Assembly (NCBI GenBank): GCA_046351215.1
Contig: JAXLYX010000006.1
Location: 639,866-703,865 of the forward strand
DNA length: 64,000 bases
Direction of reading: 5' to 3'
From: JAXLYX01 sp046351215
GTDB taxonomy: Bacteria; Myxococcota_A; Polyangia; Polyangiales; Houyiibacteriaceae
Shown: positions 48,201 through 58,913 of the stretch, piece by piece
How the letters are laid out: the number at the start of each line of letters is the position of its first letter
Position numbering within the stretch: position 1 is the first letter of the stretch
The notes under the pieces: generated by a model
The model's database searches: none
Seen by the model: only the letters and a program-made list of their open reading frames with translations
What the model was told of the DNA's origin: nothing
Translations under genes and position numbers: made by a program

Positions 48201-49988
48201 TTCGTCGTGCGGACGGCCCTGGCCGCGGACGAGGCCGATCTGGAGGCTCCGGCCCGGCACGACGGTGATGTCGTGCCCTTCGAGGGTGTACTCGACCCCA
48301 TTGCGGGCGATCACCGTCGAGGGGACCTCGAGCGCGTACGCGTCGCCGCGGATGGTCAGCTGTCCCTGGCTGCGCAGACGCGATTGCTCCGCGCCCGCGT
48401 AGTCCATCTGGAAGTCGTAGCGATCCCCGACGCCGTGCACCGTCAGGTGGCCGTTGCCGAGGGGGAACTCCGCGACGGTCGTGCCCTGGCTCTCGACGTG
48501 GAGCTCGAGCCGCGTGCCGTGGGGATTCGGATCGACGCTCGCCGTCCACCGGGCCTCGCTCGCCGCGAGGCTGCTGTAGCGGAGGTTTCGGAACGTCCCT
48601 TGGCCATCGAACGAGGCCTGCTCCGAGTCGCCGCGGACCCGCACCGCGAGCGAGAGCGAGCCGTGTGCGCCCGGAACGTGCCGTTCGAGGTTCGGGTCGC
48701 CCGCGATCTGGGCGATGGAGCCCTTCACGGCGACGTCGTAGACGCCCTCGTAGGTGACGAAGCCCACGCCATGGAGTCGGCCGCCACCGTAGGGCGCGTC
48801 GATCGCCATCAGGCGCACGCCGTTCTCCTCGAGGTTCGCATCGACGTCGAGCGTGGGCACCGCGTAGCCGAGGTAGTCGAAGCCGAGCGCGTTCGCGTGG
48901 AGGCGCGCGGGCTCGCCGGTCTCGGTGGGCGGTACCGTGAGCGTGATGTTCCCTCCGACGTTGACCGCGGGGCCCGTAGGGAACAGGCGATCGACCTGGA
49001 TCCCGGGCGAGATCGCCTGGATGTGGATGTCGCCGTCGGTCGGGAGCTCGCCGCGCAGCGTGACGACGCCGGCCTCGTGCACGAGCTGGCCCGCGAGCCT
49101 CAAGTGCGAGGGCGGGCCGTAGAGCCGGACGTAGCCGCTCCCTTGGCCGTGGAAGATCGAGGCCCAGTCGAAGCCGGCTTCCGCGAGCCGCGTCATGTGG
49201 ACCGGATCCGCGTGGATCAGGAGGTCGAGCTCCATCGGATCGGTCGCCGGGCGGCCTTCCGGCACACGGTAGTAGAGGCGCACGTGCGCTCGATCGCCGT
49301 CCGTGTGGGCGCGGACGCGGAGATCCGTGCCCATGTGGCGGTCCCCGCGGATCACGGCCGAGACCTCGTCGATCTGGCCGAGGAAGGGGAACGGCTCCAC
49401 CACCTGCCCCGAAGCGGAGAAGACGTGGATCTTCATGTTCCCCGCGAACTCCATCCGCATCTCGACCTCGAGCCCGCGCGCGCGGAGCCCGTGCAGGCCC
49501 AAGAGCGAGCCGTAGGCCGTGACGTCGTGGAGGTGCATGTCCTCGACGTAGGCCTTGAGCGGGTCGGGGCTCGGTGGTGTCTCCACGCGCTCCGAGAACG
49601 AGTCGAGGAACGTGAGGGAGCCGTCGGGGGTCTCCTCGAGGCGCAGCATCCCGTGCCAGAGCGAGGCGTGGGAGAAGCGCAGCTTGCCGTCGAGGCCCGC
49701 CATCGCGTCGATCACGAGCTTGATCCGATCCGCCTGGATCACCTTCGTGCCGTGGCGGTCGTAGAGCGAGACGTGCGCGACGCGGATCTCGTCGAGGCCG
49801 ACGTGATCGACGCGGCCGATGTCGAGCCGGCCGGCGATGAGGTCGGTGACGAGGATGTTGGCCGCGAGCCGGACGTAGCGATGGCCGACCGGCGTGTCGA
49901 GATGGAAGAGGACGCTCGCGACGAAGAGCCCCACGGCCAGGACGAGCCAGGCGAGGATCTCGACGAAGAGAACGACCTTCCGCCGCAT
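45225..49988 (-). CDS. tamB: TamB-like translocation/assembly protein (DUF490)
   Basis: This 1587-residue protein has an N-terminal transmembrane anchor (VVLFVEILAWLVLAVGLFVASVLF, in parts) and a long AsmA/TamB-like beta repeat region forming a hydrophobic groove. The C-terminal DUF490 domain has VSVRASGRLAEPEIVFSSPL and GQIICLLMTGSSSGQ. TamB spans the periplasm and with TamA moves autotransporters or phospholipids to the outer membrane. A short Pro/Cys-containing insert (APQRCEVERRDC) lies near residue 1090. Its ATG overlaps the TamA-like stop (TGATG), confirming a coupled pair. Confidence 0.87.
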   Translation of the reverse strand: MRRKVVLFVEILAWLVLAVGLFVASVLFHLDTPVGHRYVRLAANILVTDLIAGRLDIGRVDHVGLDEIRVAHVSLYDRHGTKVIQADRIKLVIDAMAGLDGKLRFSHASLWHGMLRLEETPDGSLTFLDSFSERVETPPSPDPLKAYVEDMHLHDVTAYGSLLGLHGLRARGLEVEMRMEFAGNMKIHVFSASGQVVEPFPFLGQIDEVSAVIRGDRHMGTDLRVRAHTDGDRAHVRLYYRVPEGRPATDPMELDLLIHADPVHMTRLAEAGFDWASIFHGQGSGYVRLYGPPSHLRLAGQLVHEAGVVTLRGELPTDGDIHIQAISPGIQVDRLFPTGPAVNVGGNITLTVPPTETGEPARLHANALGFDYLGYAVPTLDVDANLEENGVRLMAIDAPYGGGRLHGVGFVTYEGVYDVAVKGSIAQIAGDPNLERHVPGAHGSLSLAVRVRGDSEQASFDGQGTFRNLRYSSLAASEARWTASVDPNPHGTRLELHVESQGTTVAEFPLGNGHLTVHGVGDRYDFQMDYAGAEQSRLRSQGQLTIRGDAYALEVPSTVIARNGVEYTLEGHDITVVPGRSLQIGLVRGQGRPHDEGGVFPVFTMAGRWSARGDDDLRFEAAELDLGDLRRVFAPRGPVLAGRADVRVDLGGDLDTHPRFAAEGVVYDGNFAGLEGANLAFFVGYDASQLTIQGQLDLDRGGRFNLAGRGDFSASLATFMEAAQLGDYDVTFTAESVDLARLRPLLGPDTPELRGRIGGTMHATGPIFLQPNFQGRIDIPDLQVAGFPRISVQLETQYDFGSLAAHATASDREGVLLEGDGSVQIDVAQALRDPTSTIETLALMPWRFSLRMPPRLAATLPAPLTVGLPPLLTEFTIAGSLSLSGGAYRPRGTFLATFEHTGNSNRFVCGREARPRGHVEAELRDGVTTADLTAMVGNDRIGRLEVRVPTPLDQWLSAATTPAIPPVDLDLEVDYDDLGSAPYFCENFAGGLDGEIHVRGLFTDAPTVEGGLRSEDLRIRRLERNYVGALRIAISDTQPVRLDLGIHGDAHHATLDGDVHFPRFGLARPTEDGTSEGAGTPPPAPQRCEVERRDCTIVHGDVAWSWNATDTVPVVADDAPFEARLTAERMPLQLPLAFISLFGRADGVIDGTITGRGTLATPELGGRLTVSDARVDLRSIGQRLRDLHGEVFVETGRIRFTDFEARDQDGRVNLDGSVDLDGFLPQRLHLETSAHQFPVRQESTIVATLTGEATMDALLDSSSMDGNVRIADLDIRLPDETQRDPIELQGHSDIVVLSRAPAVESTEEPYRIHLLIDASRAFWVRSQMFSTQVAANLDVLYADPDFRVAGSADLRRGFFEVMGKRFEIEQGGLAFDGGPRLNPEVNLLATAQLRGGSNNTVSVRASGRLAEPEIVFSSPLVPSGDQGQIICLLMTGSSSGQCGENAGQTNAANTMDATQQAASFLTSVAFGILTLSLRKQFGDFIPVIAVETGNQGYQSARVRAGFNANALIPRSMRNVVQGMYIEGFFSVGGTSTTSTLTAAAASANVITSQSVGFLMELQFPHSIVGTGAFSPPSNFSLDVTWEP

Positions 49989-52402
49989 CAGAAGGCCTCC
50001 CCGATGGTCAGCTGGATGGCGCCGGGGAACCAGTTGAGGACGCTCGTGGGGGGGGCGCAGCCGAGCACGTACTCGTGCAGGCTGCACTTCTGGACGTTGC
50101 CCATGCTGTCGAAACCGGTGCCGCCCTGCGCCCCGGGGACGCGCCAGCCCATGTCGAAGCGGATCGGACCGACGATCGTGTGGTAGCGGATGCCGATACC
50201 GACGGTGAGATTCGGACGGTTGAATCGGAACGTGGGGGGCTTGAGCGTTCCGTTGGCGCGCAGGTCTCCACGGCTCACGTCGCCCACGTCGGCGAAGGCG
50301 ACGATGCCGAAGCTCTCGGTGAGGTGGGTTCGGAGCTCGAGCGAGCCGATCCACTTCCGCAGGCCGCCGTCGACCGGCTCGAAGGATGGATTCACGCTGC
50401 CGTCCCAATCTCCGAGCTGGGCCGCGGTGAAACCGCGGTTGTCGTTCGGGCCGCCGCCCCGGATGCGGAACTGGGGAGGGCCGAGGACGCGTGCGGCCTC
50501 GTAGGGATCGTACCCGGACGCGTCCGCTCCCGGGATGTTGGTGCCCGTGATGAACATCATCCCGAGGCCGAAGCGCCCGGCGAGGACCATGCGAGCCGGT
50601 AGCGGGATGTAGAGACGCGCGTCCGGGATGACGCGGTAGTAGGTCCAGCTCGAGAGGCCGGCGACGCCCGACTGCTGGAAGTCGACGGAGAGCAACGCGC
50701 CGCGGCGGGGATCGCGGGAGTCGTCGCGCACGTCGAGCTGGACGTACTCTTCCAAGAAGAGTGCGTGGTTGTTGGGCGTGATCCGGTTCGATGGCTCCTT
50801 GATCGGATTGCCCATCGCGTCGTAGCCGACGGTGACGTCATCGGGCTGCCGGAACGGATGGTACTGGCTCGCATGGAACGACACGCCGACGAGGATTCGT
50901 TCCTGCCAGAAGGGGCGACGCACGCCGATCGAGGCGTCGAGCGCGTGGCGGCGGACGTAGGTGTACGGGTCCGGGCCGAGGTCGGAGCGACCGTTGATCA
51001 GCAGCGTGGTGCGTCGCTCGAGGAACGCCGGCTGCCGGAAATCGATGCGGACTTCGTTACCCGGGGCGGGGTCGACCGGCGCCGGGAAGACGTCCTGGAA
51101 GACCAGCTTCGGGCGCTCCTCGATGCGGATCCTCCGCAGGCCGCCGAGGAAGTTCCGATGCTCGACGAAGCTGATGAGATGGACGTCCCAGATGGGCTGG
51201 CTCGTCTGCGTGCTCGCGGTGCCGCCGGTGTTGATGCGGCCGCTCTGCATGCCGGCGCCGATACCCCAGCGGATGCGGCGACCGGGTGAGACGCGCACCG
51301 AGACGTCGACCACGCCGTCGCAGACCGTGCGCGTCGAGCTCCGCGTGCGGACCGCCGGCGTCTCGGGCTCGGGCGTGCCCGGATCGTTCGTGAACGTCGC
51401 GTCGAGATCCTCGGCGGCCGAGGGCGGAGGCGCGTCGACGGCCGAGACGACCTGTTCGGGATGCGCACGCGGCGAGGCCACGACCTCGACGGCGCCGAAC
51501 GCGCCGAGGCCGTACACTGCGCTCTGGGCCGAGGAGAGCTTCGAAGGCGCGTAGGACTCGCCCCGGTCGATGCCCGTGACGGCCCGGACCGTGTTGATCG
51601 GGATGTGGGTGGCATCGCCCTCGACCTCGACCGTCACGTTGCCGAACGTGCTCGGGGGGCCCGGGAGCACGCGGTAGTGGATGTCGGCCGTCTTCGCCTC
51701 GGGATCGAGATCGACGCGCGCTTCGATGAGGGCGCAGGCGTAGCTCTGCTCCCGGAGCGCCTCGAGGATCGCCTCCTTCGCGTCGTCGTGGGCAGCCTCG
51801 TCCCATCGATCGCCGACGCGCGGCATCGACGTCGACTCGACGCGCCGGCGGATCGCTGGCGGCAGCGACTCGAGGCCCTCGATGACCCGGCTCCGCACGC
51901 GGACCGGATCGCCCTCGCGGACGTGGACCGTGATCTCGAGCGCGCAGCCCTCGCGCTCGGAGCGACGCTCGCACGGCGCGTCTCCGGCCTCGGGGATCTC
52001 GTCGGTGACGCCCGCCGAAGGGGGCGAGAACTCGGCGCGCTCGACGGAGGCGTCGTAGTAGCCGCGCGCCCGGAACCAGCGCTCGATGCGCTCCAGGTCG
52101 CGCTCGAAGACCGAAGCGTCGAAGACGGGCCAGTCGGTCCACGACCAGGCCCACGGATGCACGCCGACGCGGTTCCCGTCGAAGGGCGGCTGGCCGCACG
52201 TGAGGTCCGACGACGTGCCGAGGTCGAAGCCGAACCGCTCCCGCTGACCTGTCGCGAGGCAGGCCCGCACGGCCGCGGGATCGAGGTCGTGCATGCCTTC
52301 GATCGTGAGGCGCTCGACGCCGTAGCTGTCGGGCGGGATGCGCGAGACGCAGCCCGAGAGGAGGAGGACCGCCGCGAGCGCGAGTGGCAGGGCGCGGCTC
52401 AT
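49988..52402 (-). CDS. tamA: TamA-like BamA-superfamily outer-membrane protein with N-terminal lipobox
   Basis: This 804-residue protein has an N-terminal signal ending in LLLSGC, a lipobox with Cys18, unusual for the Omp85 family. POTRA-like regions follow (VERLTIEGMHDLDPAAV; DPVRVRSRVIEGLESLPP; FGNVTVEVEGDATHI to YGLGAFGAVEVV), broken by a Pro/Glu-rich insert near 335-360. The C-terminal half is the beta-barrel, with a PNDNRGF loop corresponding to the conserved (V/N)RG(F/Y) motif, and it ends in Phe. It presumably works with TamB downstream. BamA itself would normally sit near skp and lpxD, so TamA is the better assignment. The ATG overlaps the HEAT gene stop. Confidence 0.82.
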   Translation of the reverse strand: MSRALPLALAAVLLLSGCVSRIPPDSYGVERLTIEGMHDLDPAAVRACLATGQRERFGFDLGTSSDLTCGQPPFDGNRVGVHPWAWSWTDWPVFDASVFERDLERIERWFRARGYYDASVERAEFSPPSAGVTDEIPEAGDAPCERRSEREGCALEITVHVREGDPVRVRSRVIEGLESLPPAIRRRVESTSMPRVGDRWDEAAHDDAKEAILEALREQSYACALIEARVDLDPEAKTADIHYRVLPGPPSTFGNVTVEVEGDATHIPINTVRAVTGIDRGESYAPSKLSSAQSAVYGLGAFGAVEVVASPRAHPEQVVSAVDAPPPSAAEDLDATFTNDPGTPEPETPAVRTRSSTRTVCDGVVDVSVRVSPGRRIRWGIGAGMQSGRINTGGTASTQTSQPIWDVHLISFVEHRNFLGGLRRIRIEERPKLVFQDVFPAPVDPAPGNEVRIDFRQPAFLERRTTLLINGRSDLGPDPYTYVRRHALDASIGVRRPFWQERILVGVSFHASQYHPFRQPDDVTVGYDAMGNPIKEPSNRITPNNHALFLEEYVQLDVRDDSRDPRRGALLSVDFQQSGVAGLSSWTYYRVIPDARLYIPLPARMVLAGRFGLGMMFITGTNIPGADASGYDPYEAARVLGPPQFRIRGGGPNDNRGFTAAQLGDWDGSVNPSFEPVDGGLRKWIGSLELRTHLTESFGIVAFADVGDVSRGDLRANGTLKPPTFRFNRPNLTVGIGIRYHTIVGPIRFDMGWRVPGAQGGTGFDSMGNVQKCSLHEYVLGCAPPTSVLNWFPGAIQLTIGEAF

Positions 52403-54900
52403 GGCAGACCGAGGGGGAGCGAGGGATCGAGGAGCGTGACCTGGCCACGCGGCGCGTTGGCGAGAGCGACCGTCGCGTTCCGGGTCGTCGGGACGATCAC
52501 GACGCTGCCGTCGGCGAGGACGAGCCCCACGACGCGCTCGCGCAGGGGCGAGCGGCCCTCGGCGTCGTAGGCGACGAGGGCGAGCGGTTCTCCTTCCCGG
52601 GGAGCCGCGACCTCCGCGCATGCGGCGACCACGGAGGGCGACGCTGCGCCGTCGCAGAGACGACGCAGGTCCGCGTCGCGATTCGCCGCCCGTTCGAGCC
52701 GCACGAGCGCCGCGCGGACGACGGAGGGGAGGTCGCGCCGCGTCTCGAGCGCATGCCTCGCGGCGCATTCGTGGGCGGGCTCGATGGCACGGAGCGCGAC
52801 GAGGAGGTTCGCTCGGACGATCGGCTCGCGGCTCGTCAGGTGCTCGCAGATCGTCGCCGCGTGCTCGCTGGCGAGGCGTCCGCGCGCGGCCAGGCGCGCG
52901 AGGGCGGAGCTGGCCCCGAGGGTCGTCGGGAAGGTCGAGGCTCCGAGCATGTCCACGAGCGCCGAGGCTTCGGTCGCGTCGCCGTGCTCGCCCGTCGCGG
53001 CCGCGGCCGCGAGACGGATCGAGGCCTCGTCCGAGCGCAGCGCCTCGCGGCGGAGCGACCTCGCGTCGTCGCGATCGAAGGCGCCGAGGGCGAGGGTGGC
53101 CTGCGTCCGAAGAGCGGGATCGTGCGCCGCGAGCGCCGCGTGGACCACGAGGAAGCCGGCGTCCGTGGCCCAGCGCGTCGCGGCGTCGAGCGCGCGCGAG
53201 GCGAGGTCGGGCTCCGGACCGCGCACGACGGCGAGCAAATCGTCCGAGGCACGTCGGGAGAGCTCCTCGGGGAGCCCTCCGGTCGCCGCGAGGCGCGCGA
53301 GCGAAGGTCCGAGCGCGATCAGGACGGCGTGGCGGTCGGTCGGCTCCGGCGAGGCGAGGCGATCGAGGAGCGCCGACACCGTGCGCGATCCCGCGGTGCG
53401 ACCGAGCGCCTCGGCCGCCGCGAGGCGCGTGGCCGCATGCGACGAGGCGAGCGCGCGGAGCAGCGCCGGATCCGCGGCGTCGCTCCCGATGCGTCCGAGC
53501 GCCTCGATCGCGGCGAGGCGCGTCGGCTCGTCCGGCGAGGCGACGTGCGTCGCGAGCTCGGGGGCGGCTCGGGTGGCGCCCGATCGACCGAGGAGGTCGA
53601 CGAGCAGCGGGCGCTCGTCCTCCGGGGCGCGCGGCAGGATCGCGAGCAGCGGATCGGCGACGCGACCGTCGGGACCCGTGCGATCGAGAAGCGTCGCGAG
53701 CGCGCGTCGCGCGACGATGCGATCGTCCGCGTCCGGGCTCGACGCGGCGGCGAGGAGCGGGAGGAACGCGGCCTCGCCGCCGGAGAAGCCGAGCGCGGGG
53801 AAGAGCACCGCGGGCTTCACCGAGGCGCGCGTGCCGGCCTCGACGAGGGCGGACGCGACGAAGGGAGCGGGGCGCTCGGCCAGCGCGCGTCCGAGCGCGT
53901 ACGCGAGGACGGTGGCGCTCTCCGTCGAGCCGGCGCGCGAGAGCATCGTGCAGAGGACGCCGAGCGTGCGAGCGGAGGCTGCGTCGACGGGCTCCCCGAG
54001 CGCCGCTTCGACGATCCCGGCGACCACCGTCTCGCGCGTGATCGGCGAGAGCAGGGCCCGCTCGAGCTCGGGGAGGACGCGCGGTGCGTCGATGCGGAGC
54101 GCGGCGGCGACGGCGGCTCGCGCGACGCGCTGCGCGTCCGACGCGAAGAACGGGCGGATCGCCTCGAGCAGGCTCGCGTCCCGCCTCCGCGCGATCGCTC
54201 CGAGCGCGGCGAGCCGTACCGCTTCCGAGTCGTCGTCGAGCGCGTCGGCGAGGCCGGCCGATGCCGCGGGATCGTCGAGGCCCGCGAGCGCTTCGACGGC
54301 CGCGATCCGCACCTCGGGAGCCTCGTCCTCGAGCCGGGTGGCGAGGGGAAGGGCGGCCGCGGGGTCGGCCGAGGCGCCGAGGGCGTTGGCCGCCTCGGCC
54401 CGCGCGGCGGCATCGGGATCCTCGAGACGGCCGACGAGGGCCGTCCTCGCTTCGGGAGTGGGGGACGATCGGAGCGCCCGCACGGCCGCGATCCGGACCG
54501 AGGCCTCGGCGTCGCCGAGGGCCCGGATCGCGATCGCGTAGGCCTCCGGAGCCTCGAGCGCAGCGAGGGCCGCGAGGGCGGCGGCCCGGGTGGGGGCTTC
54601 CTCCCCGTCGGCCCGATCGACGAGCGTCGGGATCGCTTCGCGCAGGCCGAGGCTCGCCGCGGCGGCCATCGCCTCCCGTCGCACGAGCGGGTCCGGATCC
54701 CCGAGAGCGGCGAGAACGAGGCTTCGCGCAGCGGGGGATTCGCTCGTCGCGGCCCGGCGCACGAGGTCGCGTCGCTCGGCGGTGGGAGCCGCCGGGAAAT
54801 CCCGAGCGACACGGGTCCACCGCCCCTCCCACTCGAAGCCGGAGCAGAGCATCGCCAACAGGGCGCAGACCAGCGTGCTCCTCCGTCCCGGCACGGTCAC
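52399..54900 (-). CDS. large secreted HEAT-repeat protein
   Basis: This 833-residue protein, starting at a GTG, has a short signal (STLVCALLAMLCSG) and then about 20 HEAT repeats. Examples are DPLVRREAMAAAASLG, DAAARAEAANALGAS, SEAVRLAALGAIARR, DEPTRLAAIEALGRI and EASIRLAAAAATGEHG. The C-terminal 90 residues form a separate domain with Cys residues and REGEPLALVAYDAEG. It is translationally coupled to the TamA-like gene (ATGA, 52399-52402), so it is likely an accessory of that machine, perhaps a periplasmic scaffold. The composition is very Ala/Leu/Arg-rich, typical of HEAT arrays at this GC content. No exact homologue is recognised. Confidence 0.8.
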   Translation of the reverse strand: MTVPGRRSTLVCALLAMLCSGFEWEGRWTRVARDFPAAPTAERRDLVRRAATSESPAARSLVLAALGDPDPLVRREAMAAAASLGLREAIPTLVDRADGEEAPTRAAALAALAALEAPEAYAIAIRALGDAEASVRIAAVRALRSSPTPEARTALVGRLEDPDAAARAEAANALGASADPAAALPLATRLEDEAPEVRIAAVEALAGLDDPAASAGLADALDDDSEAVRLAALGAIARRRDASLLEAIRPFFASDAQRVARAAVAAALRIDAPRVLPELERALLSPITRETVVAGIVEAALGEPVDAASARTLGVLCTMLSRAGSTESATVLAYALGRALAERPAPFVASALVEAGTRASVKPAVLFPALGFSGGEAAFLPLLAAASSPDADDRIVARRALATLLDRTGPDGRVADPLLAILPRAPEDERPLLVDLLGRSGATRAAPELATHVASPDEPTRLAAIEALGRIGSDAADPALLRALASSHAATRLAAAEALGRTAGSRTVSALLDRLASPEPTDRHAVLIALGPSLARLAATGGLPEELSRRASDDLLAVVRGPEPDLASRALDAATRWATDAGFLVVHAALAAHDPALRTQATLALGAFDRDDARSLRREALRSDEASIRLAAAAATGEHGDATEASALVDMLGASTFPTTLGASSALARLAARGRLASEHAATICEHLTSREPIVRANLLVALRAIEPAHECAARHALETRRDLPSVVRAALVRLERAANRDADLRRLCDGAASPSVVAACAEVAAPREGEPLALVAYDAEGRSPLRERVVGLVLADGSVVIVPTTRNATVALANAPRGQVTLLDPSLPLGLP

Positions 54901-55010
54901 GTTGTAGCGCGAAACGGGGGGTTCCGGCCACGGATCTCGGCCTCGGCCGGAGAGGGGCGCGTGGCCCCGGAGCAGCCCGTTTGCTACACCTCCGCACCCC
55001 CCGATCCCCG

Positions 55011-56441
55011 ATGAAGCGCTACCTCGTCCAGACCCTCGGCTGCCAGATGAACGTGCACGACTCCCGTCGCATGGAGGAGGTGCTGCACGACCACGGCTAC
55101 GAGCCGACCGACGAGGCCACGCTCGCCGATCTGATCGTGGTCAACACCTGCAGCGTCCGCGAGAAGGCGGAGCACAAGCTGCTCAGCCTCCTCGGTACCC
55201 TCCGTCCGCTCAAGGAACAGCGCGAGGGCGTCGTCCTCGCGGTCGCCGGCTGCGTCGCGCAGCAGGAGGGCGAGGGTCTCCTCAAGCGGGCTCCGTTCAT
55301 CGATCTCGTGATCGGTCCGGACAACATCCCCGAGCTCCCCGCGCTCGTGCGGAGCGTGGAGAACGGCGGTCCGCCGGTCGCGCGCACCGTCTTCGACATG
55401 GAGGATCCCCGCTTCCTGACGGCGCGTCCGCGGGCAGGGGGGCGGGAGGTCACGGCCTTCGTCACGACGATGAAGGGCTGCGACGAGCGCTGCACGTTCT
55501 GCATCGTGCCGTACACGCGTGGCTCCGAGCGCTACCGTCACGCGGACGAGATCGTCGGCGAGATCGCCCAGCTCGTCGCGGGCGGCGTGCGCGAGATCAC
55601 GCTCCTCGGCCAGACCGTGAACTCCTGGTACGAGCCCGGTCAGAAGCCCTCGAGCCGCACCGCTCCCTCGGGCTCGCAGTTCGCCGAGCTGCTCCGTCGG
55701 ATCGCGCGCGAGGTCCCTGATCTGAAGCGGATCCGCTATACCTCGCCCCATCCGCGTCATCTCACGGACGAGCTCGTCCGCGCGCACGCGGAGCTCCCGG
55801 TGCTCCCGGCGCACGTGCACCTCCCCGTGCAGTCGGGCTCGAACCGTCTGCTCCGCCTGATGTCGCGCCGCTACACGCGCGAGCACTACCTCGAGCGCGT
55901 GCGCGCCCTCGTCGCCGCGCGTCCGGGGCTCACGCTCTCGACCGACATCATCGTCGGCTTCCCCGGCGAGACGGAGGAGGACTTCGAGGAGACGCTCTCG
56001 CTCGTGCGCGAGGCCGGCTTCGTCGCCGCTTTCGGGTTCAAGTACTCGCCGCGCCCGCACACGCCGGCCCTGAAGCTCGGGGACGACGTGCCGGAAGAGG
56101 TGAAGGACGATCGTCTCTCGCGTCTCTTCGCACTCGTCGCCGAGCAGCAGCAGGCGCACCTCGCGGCGCTCGTCGGCACCGTGCAGGAGGTCCTCGTCGA
56201 GGGTCCGAGCCGCGGCGGGGCCGAGAACCGGTACTCGGGTCGCAGCGGGCGCCACGAGATCGTCCACGTCGACGTGCCCGCCGGCGTCGATCCGACGGGC
56301 CATCTGGTCGAGGTGCGCATCGAGGTCGCGCACAAGCACAGCCTCGCGGGCACCCTCGTCAGTCCGGTCCTGCCGAGCATGAAGCCGCCCAAGGGCGCGC
56401 GTCGCATCGGCCTGCCGGTGCTCGGTGACACGAGCGCCTGA
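55011..56441 (+). CDS. miaB: tRNA-2-methylthio-N6-dimethylallyladenosine synthase MiaB
   Basis: This 476-residue radical-SAM enzyme adds a methylthio group to i6A37 of tRNAs. The N-terminal UPF0004 domain has Cys11 (LGCQMN), a Cys in VVNTCSVRE (about 47) and a Cys in VAGCVAQQ (about 81), which bind the auxiliary cluster. The radical-SAM motif is CDERCTFCIVPYTRG. The TRAM domain is at the C-terminus. A disordered insert (YEPGQKPSSRTAPSGSQ) splits the LLGQTVNSW region, and the last 40 residues are an extension. A VanZ-like gene follows 1 bp after the stop. YgfZ at 15894 is known to aid MiaB in E. coli. Confidence 0.95.
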   Translation: MKRYLVQTLGCQMNVHDSRRMEEVLHDHGYEPTDEATLADLIVVNTCSVREKAEHKLLSLLGTLRPLKEQREGVVLAVAGCVAQQEGEGLLKRAPFIDLVIGPDNIPELPALVRSVENGGPPVARTVFDMEDPRFLTARPRAGGREVTAFVTTMKGCDERCTFCIVPYTRGSERYRHADEIVGEIAQLVAGGVREITLLGQTVNSWYEPGQKPSSRTAPSGSQFAELLRRIAREVPDLKRIRYTSPHPRHLTDELVRAHAELPVLPAHVHLPVQSGSNRLLRLMSRRYTREHYLERVRALVAARPGLTLSTDIIVGFPGETEEDFEETLSLVREAGFVAAFGFKYSPRPHTPALKLGDDVPEEVKDDRLSRLFALVAEQQQAHLAALVGTVQEVLVEGPSRGGAENRYSGRSGRHEIVHVDVPAGVDPTGHLVEVRIEVAHKHSLAGTLVSPVLPSMKPPKGARRIGLPVLGDTSA

Positions 56442-56442
56442 C

Positions 56443-56817
56443 GTGTCGGTCCGGAAGGAGCGCCTCGCGGCCATCGGCCCGGTCGTGGCCTACATGGCCC
56501 TGATCTTCGGCCTCTCGTCGCTGCCTTCGCCGCCCCACTTCGTCGACGCCCTGCCGTTCCAGGATCGCGGCGCCCACTTCCTCGAGTACGGCGTGCTCGG
56601 CCTGCTCACCGCTCGCGCGGCGTTCCGGCTCCTCCCCGATCGTCCGGCGATCCGGCTCGTGCTCTTCGCGCTCATCGTCTCGGTCGGCTTCGCGATCACC
56701 GACGAGCTCCACCAGACGCTCGTGCCGGGAAGGACGGGGGACGTGATCGATCTCCTCGCGGACGCGCTCGGAGCGACCGCCGGGGCCGTCGCCTTCGCGG
56801 TGCTTCGTCGCCGGTGA
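56443..56817 (+). CDS. VanZ-like family membrane protein
   Basis: This small protein of about 124 residues has four helices. The VanZ pattern is clear: DRGAHFLEYGVLGLLTARAA, corresponding to the DKxxHFxxY motif, and FAITDELHQTLVPGRTGDVIDLLADALGATAGA. VanZ itself gives low-level teicoplanin resistance, but most family members have no known function. The GTG at 56443, 1 bp after the miaB stop, is preferred; an in-frame GTG at 56425 would overlap miaB. It is probably co-transcribed with miaB. Confidence 0.82.
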   Translation: MSVRKERLAAIGPVVAYMALIFGLSSLPSPPHFVDALPFQDRGAHFLEYGVLGLLTARAAFRLLPDRPAIRLVLFALIVSVGFAITDELHQTLVPGRTGDVIDLLADALGATAGAVAFAVLRRR

Positions 56818-56830
56818 GGAGAGGATCGCG

Positions 56831-56853
56831 GATCCCCCTTCGCGGAAGGGGGA

Positions 56854-56855
<2 letters not shown>
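56831..56855. terminator. bidirectional hairpin between VanZ-like and lepA genes
   Basis: GATCCCCCTT / AAGGGGGATC form a perfect 10-bp stem with a 5-base loop, overlapping the last bases of the convergent lepA gene. A-T pairs at the stem base give short T pairs on both strands, but no long T-run follows. Confidence 0.65.
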
Positions 56856-58653
<1,798 letters not shown>

Positions 58654-58684
58654 ACGTCGACGCGCGGCTTGCGCGGCGGCAGGG

Positions 58685-58876
58685 TTAGCCCCGTTTCGGC
58701 GTGGTGTCGAGCGTGAGCTGTCCCGGTAGCTCGTCCTGGTGACGCTCGAGGACGAGGTCGATGCCCTCCCGGATGTAGACGGCGATGGGCACCTTCGTGC
58801 GCTCGTGCAAGACCTTGAGGCGCTCGTTCTGCTCGGACGTGATGTAGACGGTCGTCGAGATCTTCTTGCGCGCCAT
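58685..58876 (-). CDS. small ribbon-helix-helix (Arc/MetJ/CopG-type) DNA-binding protein
   Basis: This 63-residue protein has the N-terminal strand RKKISTTVYITSEQ followed by the helices NERLKVLHERTKVPIAVYIREGIDLVLER, the layout of a ribbon-helix-helix repressor monomer. The C-terminal tail ELPGQLTLDTTPKRG is not part of the fold. The ATG at 58876 is chosen; an upstream extension of 22 residues to 58942 would read through the promoter. No toxin gene is adjacent, so this is likely a free-standing regulator. lepA follows in the same direction. Confidence 0.78.
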   Translation of the reverse strand: MARKKISTTVYITSEQNERLKVLHERTKVPIAVYIREGIDLVLERHQDELPGQLTLDTTPKRG

Positions 58877-58913
58877 GGGTCGCCATCCGGGTTGGGGCCA
58901 CGTCCGCGCTCTG

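Noticed and set aside
58685..58876. Antitoxin of a toxin-antitoxin pair
   Set aside because: No toxin-like gene is adjacent; neighbours are lepA and a divergent lipoprotein gene.
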